Shown here: positions 17,557 to 25,925 of the stretch, in pieces
How positions within the stretch are numbered: position 1 is the stretch's first letter
Layout of the letters: each line of letters opens with the position of its first letter
NCBI RefSeq assembly: GCF_900110835.1
Contig: NZ_FOJG01000002.1
Location: 2,820,556-2,884,555 of the forward strand
Reading direction: 5' to 3'
From: Chitinophaga arvensicola
GTDB lineage: Bacteria > Bacteroidota > Bacteroidia > Chitinophagales > Chitinophagaceae
DNA length: 64,000 nucleotides
Translations under genes and position numbers: made by a program
Notes under the pieces: model-generated
Database searches by the model: none
What the model was told of the DNA's origin: nothing
What the model saw: the letters and a program-made list of their open reading frames with translations, nothing else

Positions 17557-18888
17557 TCAGGAATAATGTTTCCGGTAATCCAGGTCTGCATCTAGCAGCC
17601 ACTCTAAAAAGCGCAGCATCGGGTCGTTGGTCATTAGCATGTACTGCATATGTACCGGTACCACAAATTCGGGTATCAATCCGTGACCGCTATTGCTGCC
17701 ATAAGGATTGATGATATAATTGGTAGTAGAAATAAAACACTGTATGCCGGTATTGGGCAAGGTAAATTCAAACGGGTTCCCACTAATGATATAGGTATTT
17801 CCTCCGGTTTCTTCTCCTGCAAAAATAGCAGCGGTGTTCTTTTCCAGGCATGCGCTCACGATAGCAGCACTGGAAAAAGTGCCCCCATTAACGAGGACAA
17901 ATAATCTTCCGGTAAAATGCCCGGATACAGGAGTAATCATCTCCTTTTTCTTTCCGTTATATAGCCAGACGGACGGCTGTTTCAAAAGGTATCCCAACAA
18001 ATAACGGCCCGGCGCAAAGTCGCCGCCCTGGTTATTGCGTAAATCAAGCACCAGGTCCTTTATTCCACGTTGCTGGATCAGGTGAAAAAAGCTGTCTATG
18101 GTGGTGTTAAAATCCTGGTGATAACGGGCGGCCAGCAGTGAGGAATCAAAGGTTGGGACAGTCAGCATAGCGGCCGTTGGCTTTGAAGGGAAAGCGGCCA
18201 GCGTAATCCCCGCAGATGAATGACTTGCCCGGATCTTTTCACTGGACACTGCTGCCACCGTATGCGTACTTATCACTCCGCTGGTATCTCTTACGGTTAA
18301 CAAAAACTCAGTTGGTTGACCAAAAGTGAAGCTATAATAAGCGGAGAAATAATGTCTTAAGATCCATATGGGATAGGTCTGATTGCTTCCATCCCTCACC
18401 ATGCGTCTGATAAGCTGGGTAAGTACCTCCCGGGCAGACTGATGATTGATAGCAAGAATTTCATCGCCGGCATGCAACGAATCATTTCCTGAATAATTTG
18501 CCAGGATATAGAGTTGTCCGCTATCAGGAAATACCTGCAAAGGCAGGAATTTCCCCTGGATACGATTAAAATTAATTGCGGCCTTTCCGGGCAGGAACAT
18601 GGTATGCCCATCCCTTATCTTTTCATTCAGCAATGAAATATGACTGAGAAATGCCTGCTGGGTCATGGGATGAGTGATTACTTTCTCCAGGCTATCCAGA
18701 AATACCTTCATTTCTTTTTTAGACGTGTAGCGGTAAAGCGCAGGATGTAGTTTTTTCAGTCGTTGCTTCAGAAAATGGAAATCTGCTTTCAGGGATGCTG
18801 TAGCATATAATGTGTCAGCATCCTGTGGTACCGGGCGCGCCAACAGGTAAAGTGGAAAGAACAGCAACAGACAGGTACGGGTAAGCAT
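17557..18888 (-). CDS. S41-family (C-terminal processing/TSP-like) peptidase, secreted
   Basis: This 443-residue protein has an N-terminal signal peptide. It is followed by an N-terminal helical region, a PDZ-like segment (YSGNDSLHAGDEILAINHQS) and a tail-specific-protease core. The core shows VLDLRNNQGGD near residue 280 and the nucleophile segment VNGGTFSSAA near residue 338, followed by GEETGG. These fit the Ser/Lys or Ser-based S41 family. A periplasmic peptidase role is likely; its substrate is unknown. Two small secreted proteins follow immediately, suggesting they act together or are substrates. Confidence 0.9.
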   Translation of the reverse strand: MLTRTCLLLFFPLYLLARPVPQDADTLYATASLKADFHFLKQRLKKLHPALYRYTSKKEMKVFLDSLEKVITHPMTQQAFLSHISLLNEKIRDGHTMFLPGKAAINFNRIQGKFLPLQVFPDSGQLYILANYSGNDSLHAGDEILAINHQSAREVLTQLIRRMVRDGSNQTYPIWILRHYFSAYYSFTFGQPTEFLLTVRDTSGVISTHTVAAVSSEKIRASHSSAGITLAAFPSKPTAAMLTVPTFDSSLLAARYHQDFNTTIDSFFHLIQQRGIKDLVLDLRNNQGGDFAPGRYLLGYLLKQPSVWLYNGKKKEMITPVSGHFTGRLFVLVNGGTFSSAAIVSACLEKNTAAIFAGEETGGNTYIISGNPFEFTLPNTGIQCFISTTNYIINPYGSNSGHGLIPEFVVPVHMQYMLMTNDPMLRFLEWLLDADLDYRKHYS

Positions 18889-18968
18889 AGCTGTAATTTA
18901 CAAAACAAGTACTAATATTTTCTGAACGATTACTACTATTCAGGAAACTGAAAATAGCTTTACTATCC

Positions 18969-19436
18969 CTACAAGGAGAATGACTTCACTCCCCGCACAT
19001 CAAATCGCTTTTCAACACAATCATACAAAAATTCAATATTGCTTCCTCCACTGTTAATGTAATGCAATCCCTTTGATGTCTTCACCACATCGAAGGGAAT
19101 AATTGCTATACTGAATTTACCATCCTCTACATTCAGGGGCACTATTCTGATAAGATTGATGGTATCCTTCTTTTTTAATCTGTCTTCGATATCCGTCCAG
19201 CCCAGCAATTCAATCCTGAAAACACCCATCTGTGGGGGAATGCTTTTAGTGGTAGTCGTATTCTCTTCTATCAGCACCGTTTGTTTTTGGGCTGTTGGAT
19301 ATTGTCCAAAGTAAGCTTTCAGTGCCTGGTAATAGATATTAGTGGAGTCTTTCTCCCTGGTATTCCAGGCATTTTGGCCGGAAGACAGGGAAGCGGCCAG
19401 TAATAATAGGGATGTTATAAAATACTTTTTTTTCAT
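18969..19436 (-). CDS. Small secreted protein of unknown function
   Basis: This 155-residue protein has a signal peptide (MKKKYFITSLLLLAASLSSG). The mature part contains a conspicuous run of threonines (ENTTTTKSIPP) and a beta-rich C-terminal half. No domain was recognised. It stands 80 bp upstream of the S41 peptidase start and 38 bp downstream of the HTH gene, in the same orientation, so it is likely part of the same transcription unit. Confidence 0.7.
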   Translation of the reverse strand: MKKKYFITSLLLLAASLSSGQNAWNTREKDSTNIYYQALKAYFGQYPTAQKQTVLIEENTTTTKSIPPQMGVFRIELLGWTDIEDRLKKKDTINLIRIVPLNVEDGKFSIAIIPFDVVKTSKGLHYINSGGSNIEFLYDCVEKRFDVRGVKSFSL

Positions 19437-19474
19437 AGATCAGATACTGACTGAATAACGTATGATGTCACCAA

Positions 19475-19987
19475 TTATTTGATGCTGGCGATGGTAACCA
19501 GCACATTCTTTTTCTCCTTTTTTCTCAATGCCTGATTGGTACTGATATTATACGCTTTACCTTTTTCTGCTAGCAAAAACCAGTTCAGCGCTGGAATGGT
19601 ATTATTTGAATGTATTTCCAATCTGATAAAAAGTTCATCATTAGGAAATTCTTTATTATGAATGATCCGGCTTAAGCGGGCTTCATCGATACTTATTTCC
19701 CTGGCAAATTCTTTTTGTTTCTTCTGAATTGCCCTGATATAAGCGGATAAGAAATAACCAAAATGCAAGGTGCCCTGGTATTCGAGCGACTTAATCACTC
19801 GTTCCATCTGATATTTGACTTGCAATAAATCCGCCCGGAGATGATCTTTTTTTGTCATCTTATTCCATAGATCCATCCGGTAACTGACAAGTTCATTGTC
19901 TGCAGCGGCTTTTTCTTCTTCTGAAAGACCATGGGGATAGATGTTATCTATGGAGAGTACTGCTGCTTTATCTATTTTCTTTCTCAT
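19475..19987 (-). CDS. HTH-type regulator (XRE/antitoxin-like)
   Basis: This 170-residue cytosolic basic protein has a middle region (FLSAYIRAIQKKQKEFAREI, then SIDEARLSRIIHNKEFPNDE) that fits a helix-turn-helix of the XRE/HigA antitoxin class. The N-terminal half is a charged, probably coiled helix region. No toxin gene was found beside it. Two palindromes sit upstream (20097-20124 and 20132-20158), consistent with autoregulation. It leads the run of secreted-protein genes that ends at 16573 and may control it. The HTH call is by pattern and moderately sure. Confidence 0.55.
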   Translation of the reverse strand: MRKKIDKAAVLSIDNIYPHGLSEEEKAAADNELVSYRMDLWNKMTKKDHLRADLLQVKYQMERVIKSLEYQGTLHFGYFLSAYIRAIQKKQKEFAREISIDEARLSRIIHNKEFPNDELFIRLEIHSNNTIPALNWFLLAEKGKAYNISTNQALRKKEKKNVLVTIASIK

Positions 19988-19989
19988 AG

Positions 19990-20100
19990 TTAATCGTTTT
20001 CCAGATATTCAATTATCAGATTTCTGGCAGATTCTCCTGCTATAGCAAGATGCCTTCCCACAATCTCAAAATGACACTTCGCGATATATGAAATAGTTTC
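19990..20100 (-). other. Short open frame just before the HTH gene, possible gene remnant or non-ATG small protein
   Basis: Thirty-six sense codons are open on the minus strand and end in TAA two bases before the HTH ATG. The predicted residues include HFEIVGRHLAIAGESARNL and IIEYLEND, which look protein-like and amphipathic. There is no ATG, the frame is preceded directly by TAG, and only an internal GTG is available. It could be the tail of a decayed gene or a small translated leader. Confidence 0.25.
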
Positions 20101-20158
20101 CTAAAGTTATGTAACTTTAGGAAAACAATCAATTAATTGACGTATATCATCAATTAAT
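20097..20158. promoter_or_regulatory. Two operator-like dyads upstream of the HTH gene
   Basis: The first dyad is perfect: TTTCCTAAAGTTA (20097-20109), two bases, TAACTTTAGGAAA (20112-20124). The second has ATTAATTGA (20132-20140) and TCAATTAAT (20150-20158) around nine bases. Read on the minus strand, the first contains TAACTTTA, one mismatch from the Bacteroidota -7 element, with a TTG about 16 bp upstream. A repressor bound here would block that promoter, so autoregulation by the HTH protein is a reasonable inference. Confidence 0.6.
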
Positions 20159-20325
20159 CAAACACAATCATATTATACCAGCGAAAAAACTGGAACAATA
20201 CTTTCAGTAAGAAAATGGGAAAGGTCTTGTGTAGATCAGGCCTCACATCTGCTGGTAGTCAACTATTATACACGTTCTTCGGAACACTTGTACTAAATAA
20301 AATAAAAGTATGGCCATCTTTAAAC

Positions 20326-20357
20326 AACAAAAAAGAGCCGTCATCTCTGACAGCTCT
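20326..20357 (-). terminator. Intrinsic terminator of the DUF1080 gene
   Basis: On the minus strand a ten-pair stem with one mismatch (AGAGCTGTCA with TGACGGCTCT) and a four-base loop is followed by TTTTTTGTTGTTT, 25 bp after the DUF1080 stop. It is a textbook Rho-independent terminator. Confidence 0.85.
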
Positions 20358-20381
20358 CTCAAAAAAATTTCTCCGTAAAAA

Positions 20382-21155
20382 CTACATTTCTCTCACCCAG
20401 ATATTCCGGAAGCTCAGTGGCTCGCTCTTGTCGCCATGTGCCTGCAGCTTGATAGGGCTTGGTCCATGTGCCTGGCGGTAAGCTGCCTGGCCGATGTATT
20501 GGGTAGGTCCTTTCAGTTCATAACCATTCTGTACCACCACACCGTTAAAGATCACCGTTACTTTTGCGGGAGATGTCAGCGCACCATCGCTTCCGAATAC
20601 GGGCGCTGTCCAGATCACATCATAAGTATTCCACTCTCCTGGTTTCAGGGTGGGGTTAGCCAGTGGTACGGATTGCTTGTAGATGCTACCCGCCTGACCA
20701 TTGGTATATGTTTTATTATTATAGGAATCCAGTACCTGTAATTCGTAACCGGCATCCCCTTTACCGATGGAAGCGAGGAATACACCGCTGTTGCCACGGC
20801 CCTGGCCTGTACCGGTGATATTGGCCGGAACGCGCCATTCGATATGCAGCTGGTAATTGGTAAAGGATTTCTTGGTTTCGATGTTACCTGTCTTTTTATT
20901 AACGGTCAGGATACCTTTATTAACGAGCCATTCAGCCGGTTTATCACGGTTGTCGGTCATCACCCACTGATCCAGGTTGCTGCCATCAAATAATACGATC
21001 GCGTCAGATGGCGCTTCTCCACACTTTTTCCCTGGTTTCACTTCCGGTGGCACCGGGGTATACACTTCTGTATCTTCAGGTTTTGCTTTTTCCTGGGCCT
21101 GGGCGGCACAAAATCCTCCTGCCAGCAGCATGGTAAATAAGAATTTTCTTTTCAT
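20382..21155 (-). CDS. DUF1080 (3-keto-disaccharide hydrolase-like) secreted protein
   Basis: This 257-residue protein has a signal peptide (MKRKFLFTMLLAGGFCAAQA). The ATG at 21155 is chosen over an in-frame TTG two codons earlier. The mature domain is a concanavalin-like beta-sandwich typical of DUF1080: it opens with AIVLFDGSNLDQW and contains YQLHIEWRVP, RGNSGVFL and YELQVLDSYNN, ending LSFRNIWVREM. Characterised members cleave 3-keto-glycosides made by periplasmic sugar dehydrogenases. It stands alone between its own terminator and a divergent regulator gene. A related domain occurs in the protein at 46831, in the oxidative operon. Confidence 0.88.
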   Translation of the reverse strand: MKRKFLFTMLLAGGFCAAQAQEKAKPEDTEVYTPVPPEVKPGKKCGEAPSDAIVLFDGSNLDQWVMTDNRDKPAEWLVNKGILTVNKKTGNIETKKSFTNYQLHIEWRVPANITGTGQGRGNSGVFLASIGKGDAGYELQVLDSYNNKTYTNGQAGSIYKQSVPLANPTLKPGEWNTYDVIWTAPVFGSDGALTSPAKVTVIFNGVVVQNGYELKGPTQYIGQAAYRQAHGPSPIKLQAHGDKSEPLSFRNIWVREM

Positions 21156-21330
21156 AATCAATATTTAACTGGAACTAATTTATGGGTCAAAAATGTAACC
21201 GGCAACACAATAATATATAAAATAGTATCCGTAAGCAAGCATTTTTATGTCGGCGGTACCCCGGTTGGTAACATACAGTTAACACTAAAAAACATTCTTT
21301 GCGCTTCATCAATATGTGCGGTCGATCAAA

Positions 21331-22908
21331 ATGAAACGTTTTTTTATTGCTATTGTATTATGCTTACTGCTCCTGCCGGGGATGTGGAGCTGCGCCCAGG
21401 ATACCCTGCAAATGCAGCTGGAGGCTGCCGGGAAGCTGAGCCAGGAGTCGCCTGATGCGGCCTTTCTGGCCCTGCGCCGGATGCATGACCTCGCCATCAG
21501 TAACCAGGACGAGGTGACTGCCGGCAAATGCCTGCAACAGATGGGAAAAGTGTGCTTTATCCTTGGCCACTACGCCAAATCGCTCGATTATTACCAGCAG
21601 GCAGCCAATATTTTCACGGCCGGTGGCCATAAAGCCGAAGAAGCAGCCGTACTCAATGATATGGGGCAACTGTATTACCGGAATATCAATAAAAAAGGAG
21701 CCAAAGCCCAATATGATAAAGCCCTGCAACGCTACCGGCAGGTAAACGATAAGGCCGGCATGGCCGCTACCTATGGCTACATCGGCCATTATTATGAGAA
21801 ACAACAGCAATACGATAGCGCCGGCTACTTCCAGCAACTGGCCCTGACCCAATACCAGAGCGCCAACGATACCTTCGGCATGGCCGGTATCTATGAAAAC
21901 CTGGGAACCATTCACGAGGATCTCGCCAGCTACGATACCGCCCTGACCTATTTCCGTACCGCCCTGCAACTGTACGACTCGCGCCACGACCGGATCGCCG
22001 CTATGGAGGTACTGAACAATATCGGGGATGTACTCCGCAAAACCGGTGATATCAAAGGCAGTATGCCCTATTCCCGCGAAGCACTGGCCATTGCCCGGCA
22101 AACCAACAATAAATACCAGGAAGCCGCCGCCTGTAAAGATATTGCCAAAGCTTTTAATTTGATGGGCCGCAACGACAGTGCCTATTATTATATGGAGTAC
22201 AGCCGGAAATGCCTGCTGGAGATCTATTCTGCCCAGAATAACCAGCAAATGAATTTCCTCCAGATCCTTTACGATACCAACAAAAAGAACGACGAAATAC
22301 TGCAGCTGGAGAACAGCCATAAAATGAACCGCATCATTTACACGGCGGTGGTGATTGTGATCGTATTGCTCGTCATCCTCTGCCTGCTCACCATCTCGCG
22401 CCAGAAGCTGAAAATCAGCCAGGCCCAGACCGTATCAGAAAGAAATGCGGAAATAAACCGGGTGCAACGCGACCAGCTGGAACTCAAAAGCAAACAACTG
22501 GCCACCCATACCCTCGATGTCATCCAGCGCAACCAGTTCCTCGATGAACTACGCAATACCCTCTCCGAAATGGTACAGGAAGATAAACGGGACCAGAAAA
22601 AACAACTGCAGCAACTGGTGCTGAAAATAAACCAGAACGTAAATCATGAGAAACAATGGAAAGAATTTACCGGCATCTTCGAACAGGTACACCAGGTATT
22701 CTTCGATAAACTCAATGCACTTTACAGCGATCTGACCAACAATGATATCAAATTACTGGCCCTCCATAAAATGAATATGGACTCAAAAGATATGGCCACT
22801 ATACTGGGGATCTCCCCCGATAGTTTACGGGTGGCCCGGTACCGCCTGCGCAAAAAACTGAACATCGCGGAGGGCGATACACTCAACACTTTTGTACAGG
22901 GACTGTAA
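21331..22908 (+). CDS. TPR / membrane-anchored regulator with C-terminal HTH
   Basis: This protein has 525 residues; the ATG at 21331 gives a signal-like N-terminus (MKRFFIAIVLCLLLLPG), and an in-frame GTG lies at 21316. The periplasmic half is a chain of TPR units with repeated Y-A/G-x-A patterns. A single membrane segment (IIYTAVVIVIVLLVILCLLT) begins near residue 333, followed by a charged coiled coil. A LuxR/sigma-like HTH near residues 475-510 is seen in LALHKMNMDSKDMATILGIS and VARYRLRKKL. Such one-component regulators are common in Bacteroidota. It lies directly upstream of the phytate-type operon in the same orientation, with repeat arrays between, so it is a candidate regulator of it. 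Confidence 0.88.
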   Translation: MKRFFIAIVLCLLLLPGMWSCAQDTLQMQLEAAGKLSQESPDAAFLALRRMHDLAISNQDEVTAGKCLQQMGKVCFILGHYAKSLDYYQQAANIFTAGGHKAEEAAVLNDMGQLYYRNINKKGAKAQYDKALQRYRQVNDKAGMAATYGYIGHYYEKQQQYDSAGYFQQLALTQYQSANDTFGMAGIYENLGTIHEDLASYDTALTYFRTALQLYDSRHDRIAAMEVLNNIGDVLRKTGDIKGSMPYSREALAIARQTNNKYQEAAACKDIAKAFNLMGRNDSAYYYMEYSRKCLLEIYSAQNNQQMNFLQILYDTNKKNDEILQLENSHKMNRIIYTAVVIVIVLLVILCLLTISRQKLKISQAQTVSERNAEINRVQRDQLELKSKQLATHTLDVIQRNQFLDELRNTLSEMVQEDKRDQKKQLQQLVLKINQNVNHEKQWKEFTGIFEQVHQVFFDKLNALYSDLTNNDIKLLALHKMNMDSKDMATILGISPDSLRVARYRLRKKLNIAEGDTLNTFVQGL

Positions 22909-22910
22909 GG

Positions 22911-22954
22911 CTTAATATTCCGGTAATATTGCCGTAACATAATGGTAATGGCGG
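22911..22954. repeat. Four direct repeats with an exact 11-bp period
   Basis: Starting three bases after the regulator stop, four 11-bp units follow head to tail: CTTAATATTCC, GGTAATATTGC, CGTAACATAAT, GGTAATGGCGG. Their TAA cores begin at 22913, 22924, 22935 and 22946, exactly 11 bp apart. An inverted copy, TGTTAC, lies at 22959-22964. Eleven-base direct repeats are the binding pattern of OmpR/PhoB-family tandem dimers. Confidence 0.6.
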
Positions 22955-23003
22955 TTTTTGTTACAAACAATCAATTAATTATCAATTACTTACAGTCGCT
23001 TTG

Positions 23004-23063
23004 TATACGCTGATTACGCTTTGTTTACGGGCTTGCTAACGCTGTATACGTTTTGCTTACGCT
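23004..23063. promoter_or_regulatory. Six phased TACGCT-like motifs upstream of the TonB-phytase operon
   Basis: ACG cores occur at 23007, 23016, 23027, 23039, 23048 and 23059, spaced 9, 11, 12, 9 and 11 bp (mean 10.4, one helical turn). The most complete units are TTACGCT at 23014 and 23057, and TATACG recurs 41 bp apart (23004 and 23045). The array ends just before the putative -33 element at 23066, the expected position for an activator. Confidence 0.55.
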
Positions 23064-23069
23064 GGTTTT

Positions 23070-23100
23070 TTGCATTTTTTTCGGCAGGAATTCACTTTTG
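23070..23100 (+). promoter_or_regulatory. Putative promoter of the TonB receptor-phytase operon
   Basis: A TTG at 23070-23072 within a T-run, 20 bp of spacer, and CACTTTTG at 23093-23100 (one mismatch to TAnnTTTG) lie 46 bp upstream of the ATG at 23146. The imperfect -7 element fits a promoter that depends on an activator bound to the adjacent array. Confidence 0.45.
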
Positions 23101-23145
23101 CGATGCGGTTCGCTACAAACATCCACCGCATCAAATTCATCAAAA

Positions 23146-25902
23146 ATGAAGACACTTTTAACAACATTTTTATCCCTGCTGCTGAGCGTTACTTTTGTCA
23201 GCGCCAGCAACCTTAAAGGACACGTGTACGATCAGAAAACGGGAGAGCCCCTGGTAGGCGTTACCGTTGTACTCGATCAAACAAAGCTGGTAGCACTCAC
23301 CGGCCTCGATGGTTCCTTTGAGTTAAAGAAAGTACCGGCCGGTAAATACAACCTGGTCATTTCCCATCTTACCTATAAAACAGTAACCAAGGCCGTTACC
23401 GTAGCCGAAAGCGATAATCCGGCCCTCAACATCTACCTCAGTGAGCATAGCAGCAAAAGCCTCAGCGAAGTAGTGGTAGCCGGTGGCTCCAAAGCTTCCT
23501 CGGAAAATGCCGCCCGCAAACTGGAACAGAAATCCATACAGGTGATGAACGTGGTATCCGGTCAGGCTATCGAAGTATCTCCCGACCTCACAGTGGCCAA
23601 TGTGATCCAGCGCGTATCCGGTATCTCCATAGAACGCAGCAGCAACGGCGACGGACAGTATGCTATCCTCCGGGGTATGGATAAAAGATATAACTACACC
23701 CTCATCAACGGGGTGAAAATACCGAGCCCGGATAACAAATACCGTTATGTACCGCTCGACATCTTCCCCGCTGAACTGCTGGACCGCCTCGAAGTATACA
23801 AATCCCTGACACCAAACATGGAAGGAGACGCCGTAGGTGGTGTGGTGAATATGGTCATGAAAGATGCCCCTACCCGCCTGTCGCTCAACGCCAACGTAGC
23901 TGCCGGTTATAGCCAGATGGTATTGGACAAGGGTTTTACCAGCTTCGATCATAGCGGCATCAATTCTAAATCGCCGTATGAAGCCAATGGCAAGAACTTC
24001 AAAGCCACGCCGGGCGACTTTGCCACCGGTACCCTCGACTATAAAAACAAAAGCTTCGCACCAAACGTCGTAGCAGGTGTATCTCTCGGCCAGCGTTTCC
24101 TGCATAACAAACTCGGTGTAATCCTGGCCGGTAGCTTCCAGAATACCTACCGCGTTACCACCAGCACGTTCTATAAAAATGATATGGATACCGCCAAGTA
24201 TTCCGTTATCACCAGCATGCAGCAACGCCAATACAGCGAACAACAGCAACGTAGCGGCGTACATGGTAAAATCGACTATGTGTTCAATGACAATAACAAG
24301 TTGTCGCTCTACACCGCCTACATGAACCTGCAAAGCTTCCAGGCACGGGAAGGTGTTACCACCAACTTCTCCAATGCCCTGTACAATCCCACTACCGGTA
24401 ATGCACAGCTGACCTTCGAAAGCCGCTCCCGCAAAACCACGCAGAAGATCTACAATTCTACCCTGCATGGCGATCATAAAATCATTCCAGGCAGATTAAA
24501 ACTGCAATGGTCTGCCGTGTTCTCCTCCGCACTGAACGAAGTACCGGACAACACCACCCTCGCACTCGATGGCACCCGCAACAACTTTGTGGAAAAACGT
24601 ACCACCATCGCTAATATGTCGCGCCGCTGGGAACGTAATACCGACAACGATATCGCCGGTTACCTCGACCTCACCTATACCGCCAGGATTGCAGGCGCCA
24701 AGGTAGATTTCTCTGCTGGTGGTTTGTACCGCGACAAACAAAGAAGTAGTTTCTTTAATAACTATACCTTCAAACCGTCCAATACAGAAGCCCTGTATGG
24801 CAAAGATTATTTCAGCAACACCGACATCGTTTGGGATATCCAGAATGCCGGTGGCGCCGTTGGTAACCCGCTTACCTATGACGCTTCTGAAAAAACCAGC
24901 GCCGGATATGGTATGTTCAAGTTTAAAGCAAACGACCTGGAAGTAACCGGTGGCGTACGCGTAGAACATACCGACCAGGGTTATCACATGTTCTTCCCAC
25001 AGGGAGAAACCCGTCCGGATGGCAACCAGGTATATACCGATGTATTGCCCAGCCTGAACCTGAAATACGAATTAAGCGACCACCAGAACTTACGCGGATC
25101 TTATTTCCGCTCCCTGAACCGTCCTGGCTTCTTTGAAATTGTGCCGGCTAAAATTGTGCTGGAAGACTACCAGGAACGTGGTAACCCGGATCTGAAACGT
25201 GCACTCGCCGATAACTTCGACCTGCGTTATGAACTGTTTCCGAATCACTCCGATCAGTTGCTCGTTGGCGTGTTCTACAAACGCATCCAGGATCCTATTG
25301 AATATACGATCAAGCCGGATCCCGTTCGTACACAGGACCAGTTCTATTCTGCCGGTAACTTCGGTACCGCCCGCAACTATGGCCTGGAACTGGATTATAT
25401 TAAGTTCTTCAGCAAAATTGGTTTCAAAGCCAACTACACCTATACCCATTCTTCTATCACCACCCCAAAGAGCCTGAAACAAAGAAATGCAAAACGCGAT
25501 ATGGAAACGGTGATCGTAGATCAGACCCGTCCGCTGTACGGACAATCTGAACACATCGGTAACCTCTCCATCCTGTACAAAGACATTCAGCATGGCTGGG
25601 ATGCACAACTGGCAGGCGCTTACACCGGCCCACGTATCAACACCGTATCTCAATGGCTGGATAACGATTTCTGGCAGAAAGGATTTATACAGATGGATAT
25701 CTCGGTAGAAAAAAGATTCCGCAACAACTTCAGCATTTTCGCCAAAGCCGGTAACCTGCTGAATACCCCTACCGAAATATTTATCAAAGGCACCAATCCC
25801 GCCAACAATAATATGCCAGGACAGGGTAAAGCCAATGAAACACTGATCAGGAAAGAGTATTACAAACAAACTTACCTGCTCGGCGTACGTTACAAATTAT
25901 AA
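23146..25902 (+). CDS. TonB-dependent receptor with carboxypeptidase-regulatory domain
   Basis: This 918-residue outer-membrane transporter is read from the ATG at 23146, which yields a signal peptide (MKTLLTTFLSLLLSVTFVSA); the longer in-frame extension to 23053 crosses the promoter region. Residues about 24-110 form the CarboxypepD_reg-like beta-sandwich (LKGHVYDQKTGEPLVGVTVV). The plug follows (VANVIQRVSGISIERSSNGD and AILRGMDKRYNYTLINGVKI) and then a long barrel ending TYLLGVRYKL. It heads an operon with a beta-helix lipoprotein, phytase, phosphatase and cytochrome peroxidase, so an organophosphate or its metal complex is the likely cargo (inference). It is not a SusC; no SusD is present. 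Confidence 0.93.
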   Translation: MKTLLTTFLSLLLSVTFVSASNLKGHVYDQKTGEPLVGVTVVLDQTKLVALTGLDGSFELKKVPAGKYNLVISHLTYKTVTKAVTVAESDNPALNIYLSEHSSKSLSEVVVAGGSKASSENAARKLEQKSIQVMNVVSGQAIEVSPDLTVANVIQRVSGISIERSSNGDGQYAILRGMDKRYNYTLINGVKIPSPDNKYRYVPLDIFPAELLDRLEVYKSLTPNMEGDAVGGVVNMVMKDAPTRLSLNANVAAGYSQMVLDKGFTSFDHSGINSKSPYEANGKNFKATPGDFATGTLDYKNKSFAPNVVAGVSLGQRFLHNKLGVILAGSFQNTYRVTTSTFYKNDMDTAKYSVITSMQQRQYSEQQQRSGVHGKIDYVFNDNNKLSLYTAYMNLQSFQAREGVTTNFSNALYNPTTGNAQLTFESRSRKTTQKIYNSTLHGDHKIIPGRLKLQWSAVFSSALNEVPDNTTLALDGTRNNFVEKRTTIANMSRRWERNTDNDIAGYLDLTYTARIAGAKVDFSAGGLYRDKQRSSFFNNYTFKPSNTEALYGKDYFSNTDIVWDIQNAGGAVGNPLTYDASEKTSAGYGMFKFKANDLEVTGGVRVEHTDQGYHMFFPQGETRPDGNQVYTDVLPSLNLKYELSDHQNLRGSYFRSLNRPGFFEIVPAKIVLEDYQERGNPDLKRALADNFDLRYELFPNHSDQLLVGVFYKRIQDPIEYTIKPDPVRTQDQFYSAGNFGTARNYGLELDYIKFFSKIGFKANYTYTHSSITTPKSLKQRNAKRDMETVIVDQTRPLYGQSEHIGNLSILYKDIQHGWDAQLAGAYTGPRINTVSQWLDNDFWQKGFIQMDISVEKRFRNNFSIFAKAGNLLNTPTEIFIKGTNPANNNMPGQGKANETLIRKEYYKQTYLLGVRYKL

Positions 25903-25925
25903 CCTCATTCAAAATATTCATCGTC

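Larger units (their letters stand above)
19988..20381. other. Intergenic region between the HTH gene and the DUF1080 gene
   Basis: This 394-bp stretch carries a minus-strand terminator at its right end (20326-20357), two dyads at 20097-20158, and a short open frame next to the HTH gene; each is listed separately. The middle (about 20160-20325) shows nothing recognisable. Confidence 0.6.

Noticed and set aside
22911..23063. CRISPR array
   Set aside because: Units are 9-12 bp with no intervening unique spacers and no cas genes nearby; they fit regulator-binding repeats.
23323..24477. Minus-strand open frame of 384 codons opposite the TonB receptor
   Set aside because: The plus-strand receptor has signal, plug and barrel motifs; the reverse frame is Gly/Val/Ile-rich shadow.
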